DNA of 50,188 nt from an uncultured Pelagibacteraceae bacterium (GTDB lineage: Bacteria > Pseudomonadota > Alphaproteobacteria > Pelagibacterales > Pelagibacteraceae). The position numbers and the translations under genes are program-made. The DNA lies in the NCBI GenBank assembly GCA_902528135.1, contig CABZRS010000007.1, positions 1 through 50,188 of the forward strand, given 5' to 3'. The notes beneath the pieces are model-generated. The model did not search any database and was not told the DNA's origin. It was given only the letters and a program-made list of their open reading frames with translations. This document shows positions 1-9,920 of the stretch, one piece after another (the first letter of the stretch is position 1; the number at the start of each line of letters is the position of its first letter).

Positions 1-10
1 AGCCTTTGGG

Positions 11-1389
11 ATGACCAAAAAGTCTGATCATAGCGCTGAAAATGATCCAATGATTTCATCATTAATAAATTCTAAGGCAAATTCAATTTGTTTGTTTGGA
101 AAATCTTGGGATTTTCACGTTGATGTTGCTTTAGGTATATCAAAAGAACAAAATTTAAAAAATATTAGCGAAAGTGCAAAACATATTATTAACTCAGGAA
201 AAGAATTTATGTTCGATGCTGAGCATTTTTTGACGGGTATAAATCAAACAAAGACTATGCGCTAAGTTGCGTTAAATCTGCATATGATCAAGGAGCTAGA
301 TGGATTGTTCTTTGCGATACTAACGGCGGAACATTGCCTCATGAAATATCTCAAATAGTTACAGAAGTAGCAAAACACATACCTGGAAAAAATTTAGGAA
401 TTCACGCACACAATGACACAGAAAATGCAGTTGCTAATTCATTAATTGCAATTCAAGCTGGTGTTAGGCAGGTGCAAGGGACGATAAATGGTTTGGGAGA
501 AAGATGTGGTAATGCTAATTTAATGTCATTAATTCCATCTTTGTATTTAAAACACGAATTTTCTAATAATTATGAAATAAATATAAATAAGGAGAATATT
601 AAACATCTAACACAATGCTCTAGACTTTTAGATGAAATTTTAAATAGAAAACCAAATAAACACTTACCTTATGTTGGTGCTGCAGCATTTTCACACAAAG
701 GAGGGATGCATGTATCTGCAGTACAAAAGGACCCAAAAACTTATGAGCACATTGATCCCAAGGAAGTTGGCAATATAAGAAATATTGTTGTTTCAGATCA
801 AGCTGGGCAGTCTAATATTCTATCAAGATTAGAAACTATAGGAATTAGTATAAAAAAAAATGATCCAAAAATTAAACAACTCTTAGAAGAAGTTAAAGGA
901 AGAGAATTTATTGGCTACAGTTATGATGGCGCTGATGCCTCGTTTGAATTATTAGCTAGAAGAATAGTAGGCGAAATTCCAAGATATTTAATAATTAAAG
1001 CTTACGATGTATCTGTTAAGAAAAATTCTTCTGGAGAAATTGTTTCATCAGCAAAAGCAGAGCTAGAAGTAGATGGTGAGACAATTGTTTGTGACGGAGA
1101 AGGTAATGGTCCAGTAAATGCTTTAGATAATGCAATCAGAAACAATATTAAAAAGATTTCTAAATATTCTAACTATCTTAAAGATTTAAGATTAGTTGAT
1201 TATAAAGTAAGAATATTAGATACTGGAACTGAGGCTGTAACTAGAGTTTCTATTGAGAGTACAGACTCTAAAGGAAAAAACTGGTTCACAATTGGAGTTT
1301 CTCCAAACATTATAGATGCTTCGTTCAAAGCATTAATAGATAGTCTTGATTACAAGTTATTTAAAGATAACGCACCAGCAAGTACTTAA
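11..1389 (+). CDS. cimA: Citramalate synthase / 2-isopropylmalate synthase-like (CimA), split over two frames (11-265 and the frame of 334-1389); 5' end outside window
   Basis: SAENDP, KSWDFHV, FDAEHF, then in the -1 frame GYKSNKDYALSCVKSAYDQGARWIVLCDTNGGTLPHE, HAHNDTENAVANS, NGLGERCGNANL plus LeuA-type C-terminal domain. Continuity restored by a -1 shift in the T run 226-231. Confidence 0.88.
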
Positions 1390-2102
1390 TGAATTTTAAT
1401 AACATATCATTTATTTTAAACAAACCTCAACTATCTGAAAATATAGGATTGTGTGCTAGAGGGATGAAAAATTTTGGTTTTAAAAATTTATTATTGATAG
1501 AACCAAAGGCAATATTTCCAAATGACAAAATTACAGCAACTTCAGTTGGAGCTAAAGACTTAATAGAAAAAGCAAAAGTTTATCCTAATTTAGAAAAATC
1601 ATTAAATAAAACTGATATTCTAATTGCAACATCAGCAAGATTTAGAAATAAAAATATTAAACATATTTCATTAAACGAATTAAAAAAAATTGATTTTTCA
1701 AAAAAAGTTAGTTTTTTGTTTGGTTCTGAAGCTTCAGGATTAACAAATAACGAAGTGAGTTATGCTGATTACACTTTACAAATTCCAAGTAATGCTAAAT
1801 TCAATTCATTAAATCTTTCACACAGTCTAGTAATCGTAGCACAAACTGTTTCAAACCTTATCTCAAAAGAAAAGTTTGATTTTCAAATGTCAAAAAAAAT
1901 CCAAAAAGCAACCAAGAAAGAGATATCAACAATGTTAAATTTTTGTATAACAAGCCTTGAAAATAAAAATTTTTTTAAACAAATAGATAAAAAACCAATA
2001 ATGCTTGAAAATTTAAGAAGTATTTTTTATAAAATGGAGCTTTCACAAAAAGAAACACGCATTTTATCAAGTGTATTTGCTGGTCTAAGCAAAAAACCTT
2101 GA
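1389..2102 (+). CDS. TrmH/SpoU-family RNA methyltransferase (TrmJ-like)
   Basis: N-terminal FILNKPQLSENIGLCARGMKNFGF and FLFGSEASGLTNNE, IPSNAKFNSLNLSHSLVIVAQ SPOUT motifs; 1-nt overlap with the upstream stop. Confidence 0.85.
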   Translation: MNFNNISFILNKPQLSENIGLCARGMKNFGFKNLLLIEPKAIFPNDKITATSVGAKDLIEKAKVYPNLEKSLNKTDILIATSARFRNKNIKHISLNELKKIDFSKKVSFLFGSEASGLTNNEVSYADYTLQIPSNAKFNSLNLSHSLVIVAQTVSNLISKEKFDFQMSKKIQKATKKEISTMLNFCITSLENKNFFKQIDKKPIMLENLRSIFYKMELSQKETRILSSVFAGLSKKP

Positions 2103-2130
2103 TTGACAAAAAAATTTTGATGTCTATAAA
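2103..2130 (+). promoter_or_regulatory. Probable sigma70-type promoter for rpsD (TTGACA - 16 nt - TATAAA)
   Basis: TTGACA 2103-2108, TATAAA 2125-2130, just upstream of rpsD ATG at 2146. Confidence 0.6.
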
Positions 2131-2145
2131 GCCAATATCTGCAAT

Positions 2146-2763
2146 ATGACAAAACGATTAAACTCAAAACACAAAGTTGATAGAAGACTTAAAGTAAATT
2201 TATGGGGAAGACCCAAAAGTCCTTTTAACACAAGAGCATATCCCCCTGGTCAACATGGCCAAACAAAATCATCAAAACCTTCTGATTATGGAATTCAACT
2301 TCATGCTAAACAAAAATTAAAATGTTACTATGGTAACATGAACGAAAGACAGTTTAGAAACATGTACAAAAGAGCTATAATGAAAAAAGGTGATACTGCT
2401 GAAAATTTAATCGGATTATTAGAAAGAAGACTTGATGCAGTAATTTATAGGTCAAAACTATCAAATACTATTTTTTCATCAAGGCAATTAATCAACCACG
2501 GGCATGTGAGAGTAAACGGAATAAAGGTTAATATATCAAGTTACCAGGTAAAAGAAGAAGACACTATTGAGATTAGAGACAAATCTAAACAATTAGCTTT
2601 AATTGATATAGCACTTGCGAACAAAGAAAGAGAAGTCCCAGAATATTTACAATTGGACGAAAAAAATAAAAAAGTTAAATTTGTTAGAATTCCTAAATTT
2701 GAAGAAGTTCCTTACCCAGTTGTAATGGAACCAAATCTAGTAATTGAATATTATTCAAGATAA
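2146..2763 (+). CDS. rpsD: 30S ribosomal protein S4
   Basis: NTRAYPPGQHG, ENLIGLLERRLDAVIYR, RQLINHGHVRVNG S4 motifs. Confidence 0.97.
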   Translation: MTKRLNSKHKVDRRLKVNLWGRPKSPFNTRAYPPGQHGQTKSSKPSDYGIQLHAKQKLKCYYGNMNERQFRNMYKRAIMKKGDTAENLIGLLERRLDAVIYRSKLSNTIFSSRQLINHGHVRVNGIKVNISSYQVKEEDTIEIRDKSKQLALIDIALANKEREVPEYLQLDEKNKKVKFVRIPKFEEVPYPVVMEPNLVIEYYSR

Positions 2764-3380
2764 TTTTTCTGATCAAAAGAACATCAAAAACCTATATAGA
2801 AAAAACTCTCTCAGGAAATCCTAACTGGAATGTATTAGATATTGGTTGTGGAGAAAGTGCGAGTAAGTTTGCTAATACAATTTGTGATGTTTTAGATTTA
2901 TCTAAATTTTATAAAAATAAAATATTTGTAAGACTTTCTGAAAAAAAACTACCCTTTAAAGATAAGGAGTTTGATTTTGTAATTGCATCACATGTTGTAG
3001 AGCATGTAGATGATGTTTCTTTTTTTTTAAAAGAACTTTCAAGAGTAGCTAGAAAAGGTTATATTGAGGTTCCTACAAGACTTGAGGATAATTTAGTTTT
3101 TGGAAATGAAAAAGCTCATTTATGGCATTTAATATTTGACGATGTAACCAATGAGCTTTTAATTTCTAAAAAAACTCAATATGTTAACCCTATTTTAACT
3201 GTTGGTATGGCAAAAACTCTACAAGATTATTTCAAAGAAAGTCTTATCATAGAGTTGATATGGGAAGATAATATTGAATTCAAAATTATTACAGAGAGTG
3301 CAAACAAGTTAGAAAAAATATCTAATATAAATTTGCTAAAAAAATATATATCAAAAAAGATAAGAATGATTTTTAAATAA
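2763..3380 (+). CDS. SAM-dependent methyltransferase (type 11 / class I fold), non-canonical start (ATT at 2763 or CTG at 2769 proposed)
   Basis: Open frame absent from the supplied track: ...NPNWNVLDIGCGESASKFAN...LPFKDKEFDFVIASHVVEHVDDVSFFLKELSRVARKGYIEVPTR..., stop TAA 3378-3380. No ATG/GTG/TTG in frame before the SAM motif. Confidence 0.78.
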   Translation: MFLIKRTSKTYIEKTLSGNPNWNVLDIGCGESASKFANTICDVLDLSKFYKNKIFVRLSEKKLPFKDKEFDFVIASHVVEHVDDVSFFLKELSRVARKGYIEVPTRLEDNLVFGNEKAHLWHLIFDDVTNELLISKKTQYVNPILTVGMAKTLQDYFKESLIIELIWEDNIEFKIITESANKLEKISNINLLKKYISKKIRMIFK

Positions 3381-3390
3381 CTATTTAAAT

Positions 3391-3729
3391 TTAGTTTTTC
3401 TTTTTAAATTCAATTCCATTATTTTCAAAAAGTTTTGCTAACTCACCACTTTCGTACATTTCTTTTACAATATCGCATCCACCAATAAACTCATTTTTAA
3501 CATACAGTTGAGGTATAGTCGGCCAGTCGCTAAAAACTTTGATACCTTCTCTAAGGTTTTGATCTGCAAGTACATTTATACCTTTAAATTTGACCTCCAG
3601 CATTTTTAGAATATTAGTAACTGCCATAGAAAAACCACACTGAGGAGCGTCTGGTGTTCCTTTCATAAATAAACATACTTCGTTACTTTTAATTTCATTA
3701 TTAATTAATTCATTTGTTTGACTGTCCAT
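3391..3729 (-). CDS. grxD: Monothiol glutaredoxin, Grx4 family
   Basis: CLFMKGTPDAPQCGFSMAV, DWPTIPQLYVKNEFIGGCDIV. Confidence 0.94.
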   Translation of the reverse strand: MDSQTNELINNEIKSNEVCLFMKGTPDAPQCGFSMAVTNILKMLEVKFKGINVLADQNLREGIKVFSDWPTIPQLYVKNEFIGGCDIVKEMYESGELAKLFENNGIEFKKKN

Positions 3730-3960
3730 TTAGTTCTCCTTAGTTTTTACTGCTAATGCATGTAATTCGTTACCCATTTTACCTTTTAAAGAATTATATA
3801 CCATTTTGTGTTGTTGAATTTTACTCTTTCCTGCAAATTGCGACGAAATTACTGTCGCTGAGTAATGATTACCATCTCCTGCAAGATCCTGAATTTCTAT
3901 CTTAGCATCTGGCAATGCCTCTTTTATTAAGCTTTCAATTTCTTTTAAATCCATTGCCAT
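3730..3960 (-). CDS. BolA family protein
   Basis: 76 aa, DLAGDGNHYSATVISSQFAGKSKIQQHKMVYNSL; adjacent to grxD, a common BolA-Grx pairing. Confidence 0.92.
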   Translation of the reverse strand: MAMDLKEIESLIKEALPDAKIEIQDLAGDGNHYSATVISSQFAGKSKIQQHKMVYNSLKGKMGNELHALAVKTKEN

Positions 3961-6155
3961 TAGTTAACCATATATTCCTTTAGCCATTTTTTATAGTCTT
4001 CTTTAATATCTTCAATAGATATTTTTATTTCATTTTTTAATATAATTTTATTGCCTTCCACCAAACCCAACTTATCAAAATAAATGGAGTCTTTTTTTAA
4101 CATATTTTCAACATTTTCTAAATTTTCTGGTTTAATTTCAATAATATATCTTCCTTGATCTTCACCAAAAAAATACTCAAATTTATTTACTAAGCCCTCC
4201 AATGGAAATAATTTCACCCCTTTACCACTATTAATACTCATTTTAGATATCGCGATTAAGATTCCTCCTAAAGATACGTCGTGACAGGTCTCAATTAAAT
4301 TTTTATTTTTTAAATTTAAAACACTCATCCCATTTTGTTTTTCGTTGAATAAGTTAACTTCTGGTGGAGGACCGTTAAATTCTGATAATATATTTCTTGC
4401 AAATGCTGATTGATCTAAGTGTCCTTCAGTTTTACCTATTACTAAAAGATAATTTCCTTCATTCTTTAATTCCATTGTCATCATTTCTTTGTAATTAGAT
4501 AATAATCCTATACCTCCAATTGAGGGTGTGGGTTTAATTCCCTTATCTTTTGTTTCATTATAAAAAGAGACATTTCCTGAAACTACCGGGTAATTTAAAT
4601 ATTTAGATGCCACTGTAATTCCTTCTACACATTCAACAAATTCACCCATATTTTTCTCTTTTTCTGGATTACCAAAATTTAGGCAATTTGTAATTGCTAT
4701 TGGTTTTGCGCCTACAGAAATCATATTTCTCCAACTTTCACAAACCACTTGTTTACCACCTGTTAATGGATGTGCATGACAATAAGTTGCCGAGGAGTCT
4801 ACTGATGCGGCTACAGCTTTATTTGTACCATGAACTCTAACAACACCAGCATTTCCGCCAGGTTTTTGTATAGTATCGCCCATAACTGTATGATCATACT
4901 GGTCCCAGATCCATTCTTTATCTACAATATTTGGATCAATTAAAACTTTCTTTAAACAATCGCTCAGTTTTAAAGATTTAAATTGATCCTTTGAAAATTT
5001 AATTTCTTTTGGAAGTTTTGTTTTTATCCATTTTCGATCGTACATAGGCGCATTCTCCGCTAAAAAATCAATTGGAATTTCAGCAACTTTTTCATTTTTG
5101 AAAAACAATTCAATATTTTTACTATTTGTTGTTTTTCCAATTACAGCGAAGTCTAGGTTCCACTTATCGAATATTTTTTTTGCTTCATTTTCTTTTCCTT
5201 CCTCTAAAACTATAAGCATTCTTTCTTGGCTTTCTGATAGCATTATCTCATAAGGTGTCATATTTTCTTCTCTACATGGAACTTTTGTTAAATCTATTTC
5301 AATACCTAAATCTCCTTTAGATGCCATTTCAATGCTAGAAGATGTTAAACCTGCAGCACCCATATCTTGAATTGATATTATTGATTTACCAGCCATAAGT
5401 TCAAGACAAGCTTCAAGTAGAAGTTTTTCTGTGAATGGATCACCAACTTGAACAGTAGGTTTTTTTTCTTCTATTTTGTCATCAAAAATTGCGGATGCCA
5501 TACTTGCACCATGAATCCCATCTCTTCCTGTTTTTGAACCAACATAAATAACTGGTTTGTTAATTCCTGCTGCTTTTGAATAAAATATTTTATTTTTATT
5601 AACTAAACCCAATGTCATTGCGTTTACTAAAATATTTCCATTATAAGATTCATCAAAGCAAGTTTGACCAGCTATTGTTGGAACACCAATACAGTTACCA
5701 TATCCACCAATACCTTTAACAACTCCTCTTAATAGATTTCTTGTTTTTTCATGGTTGGGTGAGCCAAAATGAATAGAGTTTAAGTTAGCAATAGGTCTGG
5801 CACCCATTGTAAATACATCTCTCATAATCCCACCAACACCTGTAGCTGCTCCTTGATAAGGCTCAATAAATGAAGGATGATTATGACTTTCTATTTTAAA
5901 TACAATTGCATCATCGTCTTCAATATCTACAACTCCAGCATTTTCTCCTGGACCCTGAATTACCTGGTCACCTTTAGTGTGTAATTTTTTCAGATGTTTT
6001 CTAGATGATTTGTAAGAGCAGTGCTCATTCCACATCGCCGAAAAAACACCTATTTCAGTAATATTTGGTGTTCTTTTTAAAAGATCACAGATTTTCTTAT
6101 ATTCGTCACTTTTTAATCCATGCTCAATTGCTATTTTTTCATTAACTTCAACCAT
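3960..6155 (-). CDS. purL: Phosphoribosylformylglycinamidine synthase subunit PurL (small type)
   Basis: FSAMWNEHCSYKSSR, KIESHNHPSFIEPYQGAATGVGGI, QDMGAAGLTSS; adjacent purQ and purS. Confidence 0.97.
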   Translation of the reverse strand: MVEVNEKIAIEHGLKSDEYKKICDLLKRTPNITEIGVFSAMWNEHCSYKSSRKHLKKLHTKGDQVIQGPGENAGVVDIEDDDAIVFKIESHNHPSFIEPYQGAATGVGGIMRDVFTMGARPIANLNSIHFGSPNHEKTRNLLRGVVKGIGGYGNCIGVPTIAGQTCFDESYNGNILVNAMTLGLVNKNKIFYSKAAGINKPVIYVGSKTGRDGIHGASMASAIFDDKIEEKKPTVQVGDPFTEKLLLEACLELMAGKSIISIQDMGAAGLTSSSIEMASKGDLGIEIDLTKVPCREENMTPYEIMLSESQERMLIVLEEGKENEAKKIFDKWNLDFAVIGKTTNSKNIELFFKNEKVAEIPIDFLAENAPMYDRKWIKTKLPKEIKFSKDQFKSLKLSDCLKKVLIDPNIVDKEWIWDQYDHTVMGDTIQKPGGNAGVVRVHGTNKAVAASVDSSATYCHAHPLTGGKQVVCESWRNMISVGAKPIAITNCLNFGNPEKEKNMGEFVECVEGITVASKYLNYPVVSGNVSFYNETKDKGIKPTPSIGGIGLLSNYKEMMTMELKNEGNYLLVIGKTEGHLDQSAFARNILSEFNGPPPEVNLFNEKQNGMSVLNLKNKNLIETCHDVSLGGILIAISKMSINSGKGVKLFPLEGLVNKFEYFFGEDQGRYIIEIKPENLENVENMLKKDSIYFDKLGLVEGNKIILKNEIKISIEDIKEDYKKWLKEYMVN

Positions 6156-6835
6156 TATAAGCTTTCAATTAAATTCTCAAAAAATAATGATCCATCTTCA
6201 CCTGAAAGAAATGGATCTATCATTCTTTCTGGATGAGGCATCATACCTAAAATATTTTTATCTTTATTAAATATTCCAGCTATATTTTTTAAGGCGCCGT
6301 TTGGATTATTTTTTTCATCATCATTTCCTTTATGGTCACAATAAGTAACAGCAATTTGACCATTATCTTCAATTGATTTTAACTCATCGTTTGTGCAAAA
6401 ATAATTTCCTTCGTTGTGAGCAATATGAAGTTCTAAAACTTGTTTTTTTATATTTTTAAAATATTTGTTTTCTTTATTTTTAATTTTTACAAAAACATTT
6501 TTGCAAATAAAATTTAAGTATTTATTTTGTTGAAGTATTCCTGGAAGCAAACCAGTTTCAGTTAATATTTGAAAACCATTACAGATACCAAGCACTAATC
6601 CTCCAGAATTTGCAAAATCAATTACAGATTTAATAATTCTCGATTTACCGGCTATACTTCCACATCTAAGATAATCGCCATAAGAAAAGCCTCCAGGTAA
6701 CACAATTAAATCACTTTTAGGAATTTCAGCATCATTGTGCCAAACCATTTGATTTTCAAAACCAAATTTCTTAAGAGCCACATCCATATCTCTATCACAA
6801 TTTGAACCAGGGAATATAATTACAGATGATTTCAT
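6155..6835 (-). CDS. purQ: Phosphoribosylformylglycinamidine synthase subunit PurQ
   Basis: IIFPGSNCDRD, LVLGICNGFQIL, MMPHPER glutamine amidotransferase motifs. Confidence 0.96.
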   Translation of the reverse strand: MKSSVIIFPGSNCDRDMDVALKKFGFENQMVWHNDAEIPKSDLIVLPGGFSYGDYLRCGSIAGKSRIIKSVIDFANSGGLVLGICNGFQILTETGLLPGILQQNKYLNFICKNVFVKIKNKENKYFKNIKKQVLELHIAHNEGNYFCTNDELKSIEDNGQIAVTYCDHKGNDDEKNNPNGALKNIAGIFNKDKNILGMMPHPERMIDPFLSGEDGSLFFENLIESL

Positions 6836-6842
6836 TAATTAG

Positions 6843-7076
6843 TTACAAGATTTTATAATCCTCTATAACTAGATTTGCTAAAAGCCTCTTACACATTTCC
6901 TCTACTTGCGATTTAGCTTTACTTTCATCACTCTCATTCATTTCAATATCAAAATATTTACCTTGCCTAACCTCTGAAACATTATCAAAAGTCATTCCAT
7001 TTAGGGTTTGTTGTATCGCCTTACCTTGAGGATCAAGCACTCCATTTTTTAAAGTGACTATTACTTTTACTTTCAT
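6843..7076 (-). CDS. purS: Phosphoribosylformylglycinamidine synthase subunit PurS
   Basis: 77 aa, VTLKNGVLDPQGKAIQQTL; between purC and purQ. Confidence 0.95.
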   Translation of the reverse strand: MKVKVIVTLKNGVLDPQGKAIQQTLNGMTFDNVSEVRQGKYFDIEMNESDESKAKSQVEEMCKRLLANLVIEDYKIL

Positions 7077-7858
7077 TTTTTCTTAATTTTTACAGCTTTT
7101 GGTTTAGGATAAGTTAATGGTCTTATATTTGATTGTTCGTGTAATATATTAAGCCTAACTGCCACTTCTTGGTATGCTTCAACTAAGTTTCCTAGGTTAT
7201 TTCTAAATCTGTCTTTATCTAGTTTTTTATCTGTTCTCATATCCCAAAGTCTGCATGTATCAGGACTAATTTCATCAGCTAACATAATTTCTCTTTTGCC
7301 ATCAGCTTCAAATCTTCCAAATTCAACTTTAAAATCTACTAATTTAATTCCAACGCCTCTAAACATGCCTTGCAGAAAGTCATTTATTCTTCTTACCTCT
7401 TCATAAATAAAATCTAATTCGAAAACATCCATCCATTTAAATGTTAAAATATGTTCTTTGCTTACTAATGGATCCCCTAATTCATCATTCTTTAAGCAAT
7501 ATTCGACTAATGGATAATCTAGGACCGTTCCGTCTTCTATCCCCAGTCTTTTGGTTAAAGATCCTGTTGCAATATTTCTAACGATAAACTCAATTGGAAT
7601 AATTTCTACTAACTTTACAAGCTGTTCTCTCATGTTAAGCCTTTTTACTAAATGGTTTTTTATGCCAACATTACCTAATTGTGTAAGTATATGTTCTGAA
7701 ATTCTATTGTTTAAAATTCCTTTGCCTTCAATAACATCTTTTTTTTGATTATTAAAAGCTGTTGCATCATCTTTGAAATGTTGAATTACCAAATTTTTAT
7801 CAGTAGTAGCATAAATAATTTTAGCCTTCCCTTCGTATAACTTTTTACCTTTTTTCAT
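7073..7858 (-). CDS. purC: SAICAR synthetase
   Basis: LYEGKAKIIY, DDATAFN, EFIVRNIATGSL, LADEISPDTCRLWD. Confidence 0.97.
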   Translation of the reverse strand: MKKGKKLYEGKAKIIYATTDKNLVIQHFKDDATAFNNQKKDVIEGKGILNNRISEHILTQLGNVGIKNHLVKRLNMREQLVKLVEIIPIEFIVRNIATGSLTKRLGIEDGTVLDYPLVEYCLKNDELGDPLVSKEHILTFKWMDVFELDFIYEEVRRINDFLQGMFRGVGIKLVDFKVEFGRFEADGKREIMLADEISPDTCRLWDMRTDKKLDKDRFRNNLGNLVEAYQEVAVRLNILHEQSNIRPLTYPKPKAVKIKKK

Positions 7859-9150
7859 TATTTAAAGACCCTATTAAAAATTAAATTAACTTTCTTAAAG
7901 TGTGAGGAATAATCAAATATTACTTTCATTTTTTTTCTTGATATTCTAGATGTAATGTTTTTGTCAGCCATCACAACATCTAAAAGATTAAGATTATCTG
8001 CTATGCATTTTTTGGCATGTGTTTGAATTAATCTATAAGATTTTTCTCTAGTTAAACCTGATTTTGTTAGCTCTAACATCAACTCTTGGGAGAAAATTGT
8101 ACCTTTTGTTATATTAAGATTATTGAGCATTTTCTTTGGATAGACGATCATCTTATCCAATAAATTTGCTAGTCTTACTAATGCAAAATCTAATGTTATG
8201 TTTGCATCTGGTCCAATGTTTCTTTCAACACTTGAATGAGAAATATCTCTCTCATGCCAAAGAGCAATATTTTCTAATGCTGGTATAGTATAACTTCTCA
8301 CCATTCTAGCTAGTCCAGTTAAGTTTTCACTTAATATTGGGTTTTTTTTGTGTGGCATCGCACTTGAACCTTTTTGTTTCTTTGAAAAAAATTCCTGCAA
8401 TTCATAAACTTCTGTTCTTTGCAAGTGTCTTATTTCTGTTGAAACTCTCTCAATTGATCCAGCTATTATTCCTAAAACTGAAAAATAGTAAGCATGTCTA
8501 TCTCTTGGAATAACTTGTGTAGATATTGGCTCAACTTTTAATCCCAGTTTTTTAGCAACATGTTTTTCTACATTAGGGTTTATATTTGCAAATGTCCCAA
8601 CAGCACCAGATATTGCGCAAGTTGAGATTTCATCTATTGCACGAATTAGTCTTTTTTTATTTCTTTTAAATTCCTCATAATATGAAGCTAACTTAAGTCC
8701 AAATGTAATTGGTTCTGCATGAATACCATGGCTTCTACCCATACATGGTGTAAATTTATATTTTTTAGCTTTAGATTTTAAAACTTTCAAAATTTGATCT
8801 ATATCTTTTAACAAAATCTTACCAGATTGAACTAATTGAATATTAAAACTTGTGTCTACAACATCTGATGAGGTCATTCCTTGGTGCAAATATCTTGCTT
8901 TAATTCCCACTTTTTCAGTGACAGAGGTTAAGAATGAAATGACATCATGTTTAACTTTGGCTTCAATGTTGTGAATTCTTTTAACATTAATTCTAGCCTT
9001 TTTTCTAACAGCACTTGCTACACCTTTTGGGATAGTTCCTAATCTTTCCATTCCTTCAGCTGCAGCAATTTCGACATCTAACCAGATTTGATATTTATTA
9101 TGTTCGGACCAAATATCCGTAAGTTCTTTTCTAGAGTATCTTGTTATCAT
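7858..9150 (-). CDS. purB: Adenylosuccinate lyase
   Basis: QGMTSSDVVDTS, GRSHGIHAEP, GSSAMPHKKNPILSE signature. Confidence 0.96.
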   Translation of the reverse strand: MITRYSRKELTDIWSEHNKYQIWLDVEIAAAEGMERLGTIPKGVASAVRKKARINVKRIHNIEAKVKHDVISFLTSVTEKVGIKARYLHQGMTSSDVVDTSFNIQLVQSGKILLKDIDQILKVLKSKAKKYKFTPCMGRSHGIHAEPITFGLKLASYYEEFKRNKKRLIRAIDEISTCAISGAVGTFANINPNVEKHVAKKLGLKVEPISTQVIPRDRHAYYFSVLGIIAGSIERVSTEIRHLQRTEVYELQEFFSKKQKGSSAMPHKKNPILSENLTGLARMVRSYTIPALENIALWHERDISHSSVERNIGPDANITLDFALVRLANLLDKMIVYPKKMLNNLNITKGTIFSQELMLELTKSGLTREKSYRLIQTHAKKCIADNLNLLDVVMADKNITSRISRKKMKVIFDYSSHFKKVNLIFNRVFK

Positions 9151-9920
9151 TAATTATATGGAGGCCTCTCATAACCTTTAACAGATTCTGTAAAAATTTC
9201 ATAAGAGTCTTCTGTAATTCCTATTGTATGCTCAAATTGTGCAGATAAAGACTTGTCCTTTGTAACTGCTGTCCATCCATCATTAAGTACTTTTACATCT
9301 AATTTACCTACATTTATCATAGGCTCTATTGTAAAAGTCATACCAGGTGTTAGTTCATGACCTGTATTTTTCTTACCATAATGAAGAATATTAGGTTGCT
9401 CATGAAAAGTATTACTAATACCGTGACCACAAAAATCTCTTACAACTGAAAAACCTCTTTCTTCAACAAAGGATTGAATTTCAAATCCAATATCTCCTAA
9501 TTTTACTCCTGGTTTTAAAATTTTAATTCCTTTCATCATAGACTCGTAAGTTGTGTCAATTAAGTTTTTAGCTTTTACCGGAATATCTCCAATGGTAAAC
9601 ATTCTGCTGGTATCACCGTAGTACTCATTAACTATTGCCGTGACATCAATATTAACTGCATCTCCGTTATTTAAAACTCTATCAGAAGGAATGCCATGAC
9701 AAACAACATGGTTTAATGATGTACAAAGTGATTTTTTAAAACCTCTGTAGTATAGTGGGGCAGAGTGGCCACCATTGTCTCTTATAAACTCATAACCCAA
9801 TTGATCAATTCTATCTGTGGACACGCCCTCTTTAACTTCATTCGTAAGCATATCTAAAGTTTGAGATGCTAACTTTCCAGCAATTCTCATTTTTTCAAAT
9901 TTTTCTGAATAATTACTCAT
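9150..9920 (-). CDS. map: Methionine aminopeptidase type I
   Basis: LNHVVCHGIP, DVTAIVNEYYGDTSRMF, CGHGISNTFHEQPNI, FTIEPMI, EHTIGIT. Confidence 0.95.
   Translation of the reverse strand: MSNYSEKFEKMRIAGKLASQTLDMLTNEVKEGVSTDRIDQLGYEFIRDNGGHSAPLYYRGFKKSLCTSLNHVVCHGIPSDRVLNNGDAVNIDVTAIVNEYYGDTSRMFTIGDIPVKAKNLIDTTYESMMKGIKILKPGVKLGDIGFEIQSFVEERGFSVVRDFCGHGISNTFHEQPNILHYGKKNTGHELTPGMTFTIEPMINVGKLDVKVLNDGWTAVTKDKSLSAQFEHTIGITEDSYEIFTESVKGYERPPYN

Noticed and set aside
3372-3389. TTTAAATA-AC-TATTTAAA inverted repeat between methyltransferase and grxD
   Set aside because: Could be a weak bidirectional terminator, but pure A/T stem in an A/T-rich genome; not supported enough to call.
7551-7748. 65-aa plus-strand ORF
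   Set aside because: Antisense to purC.
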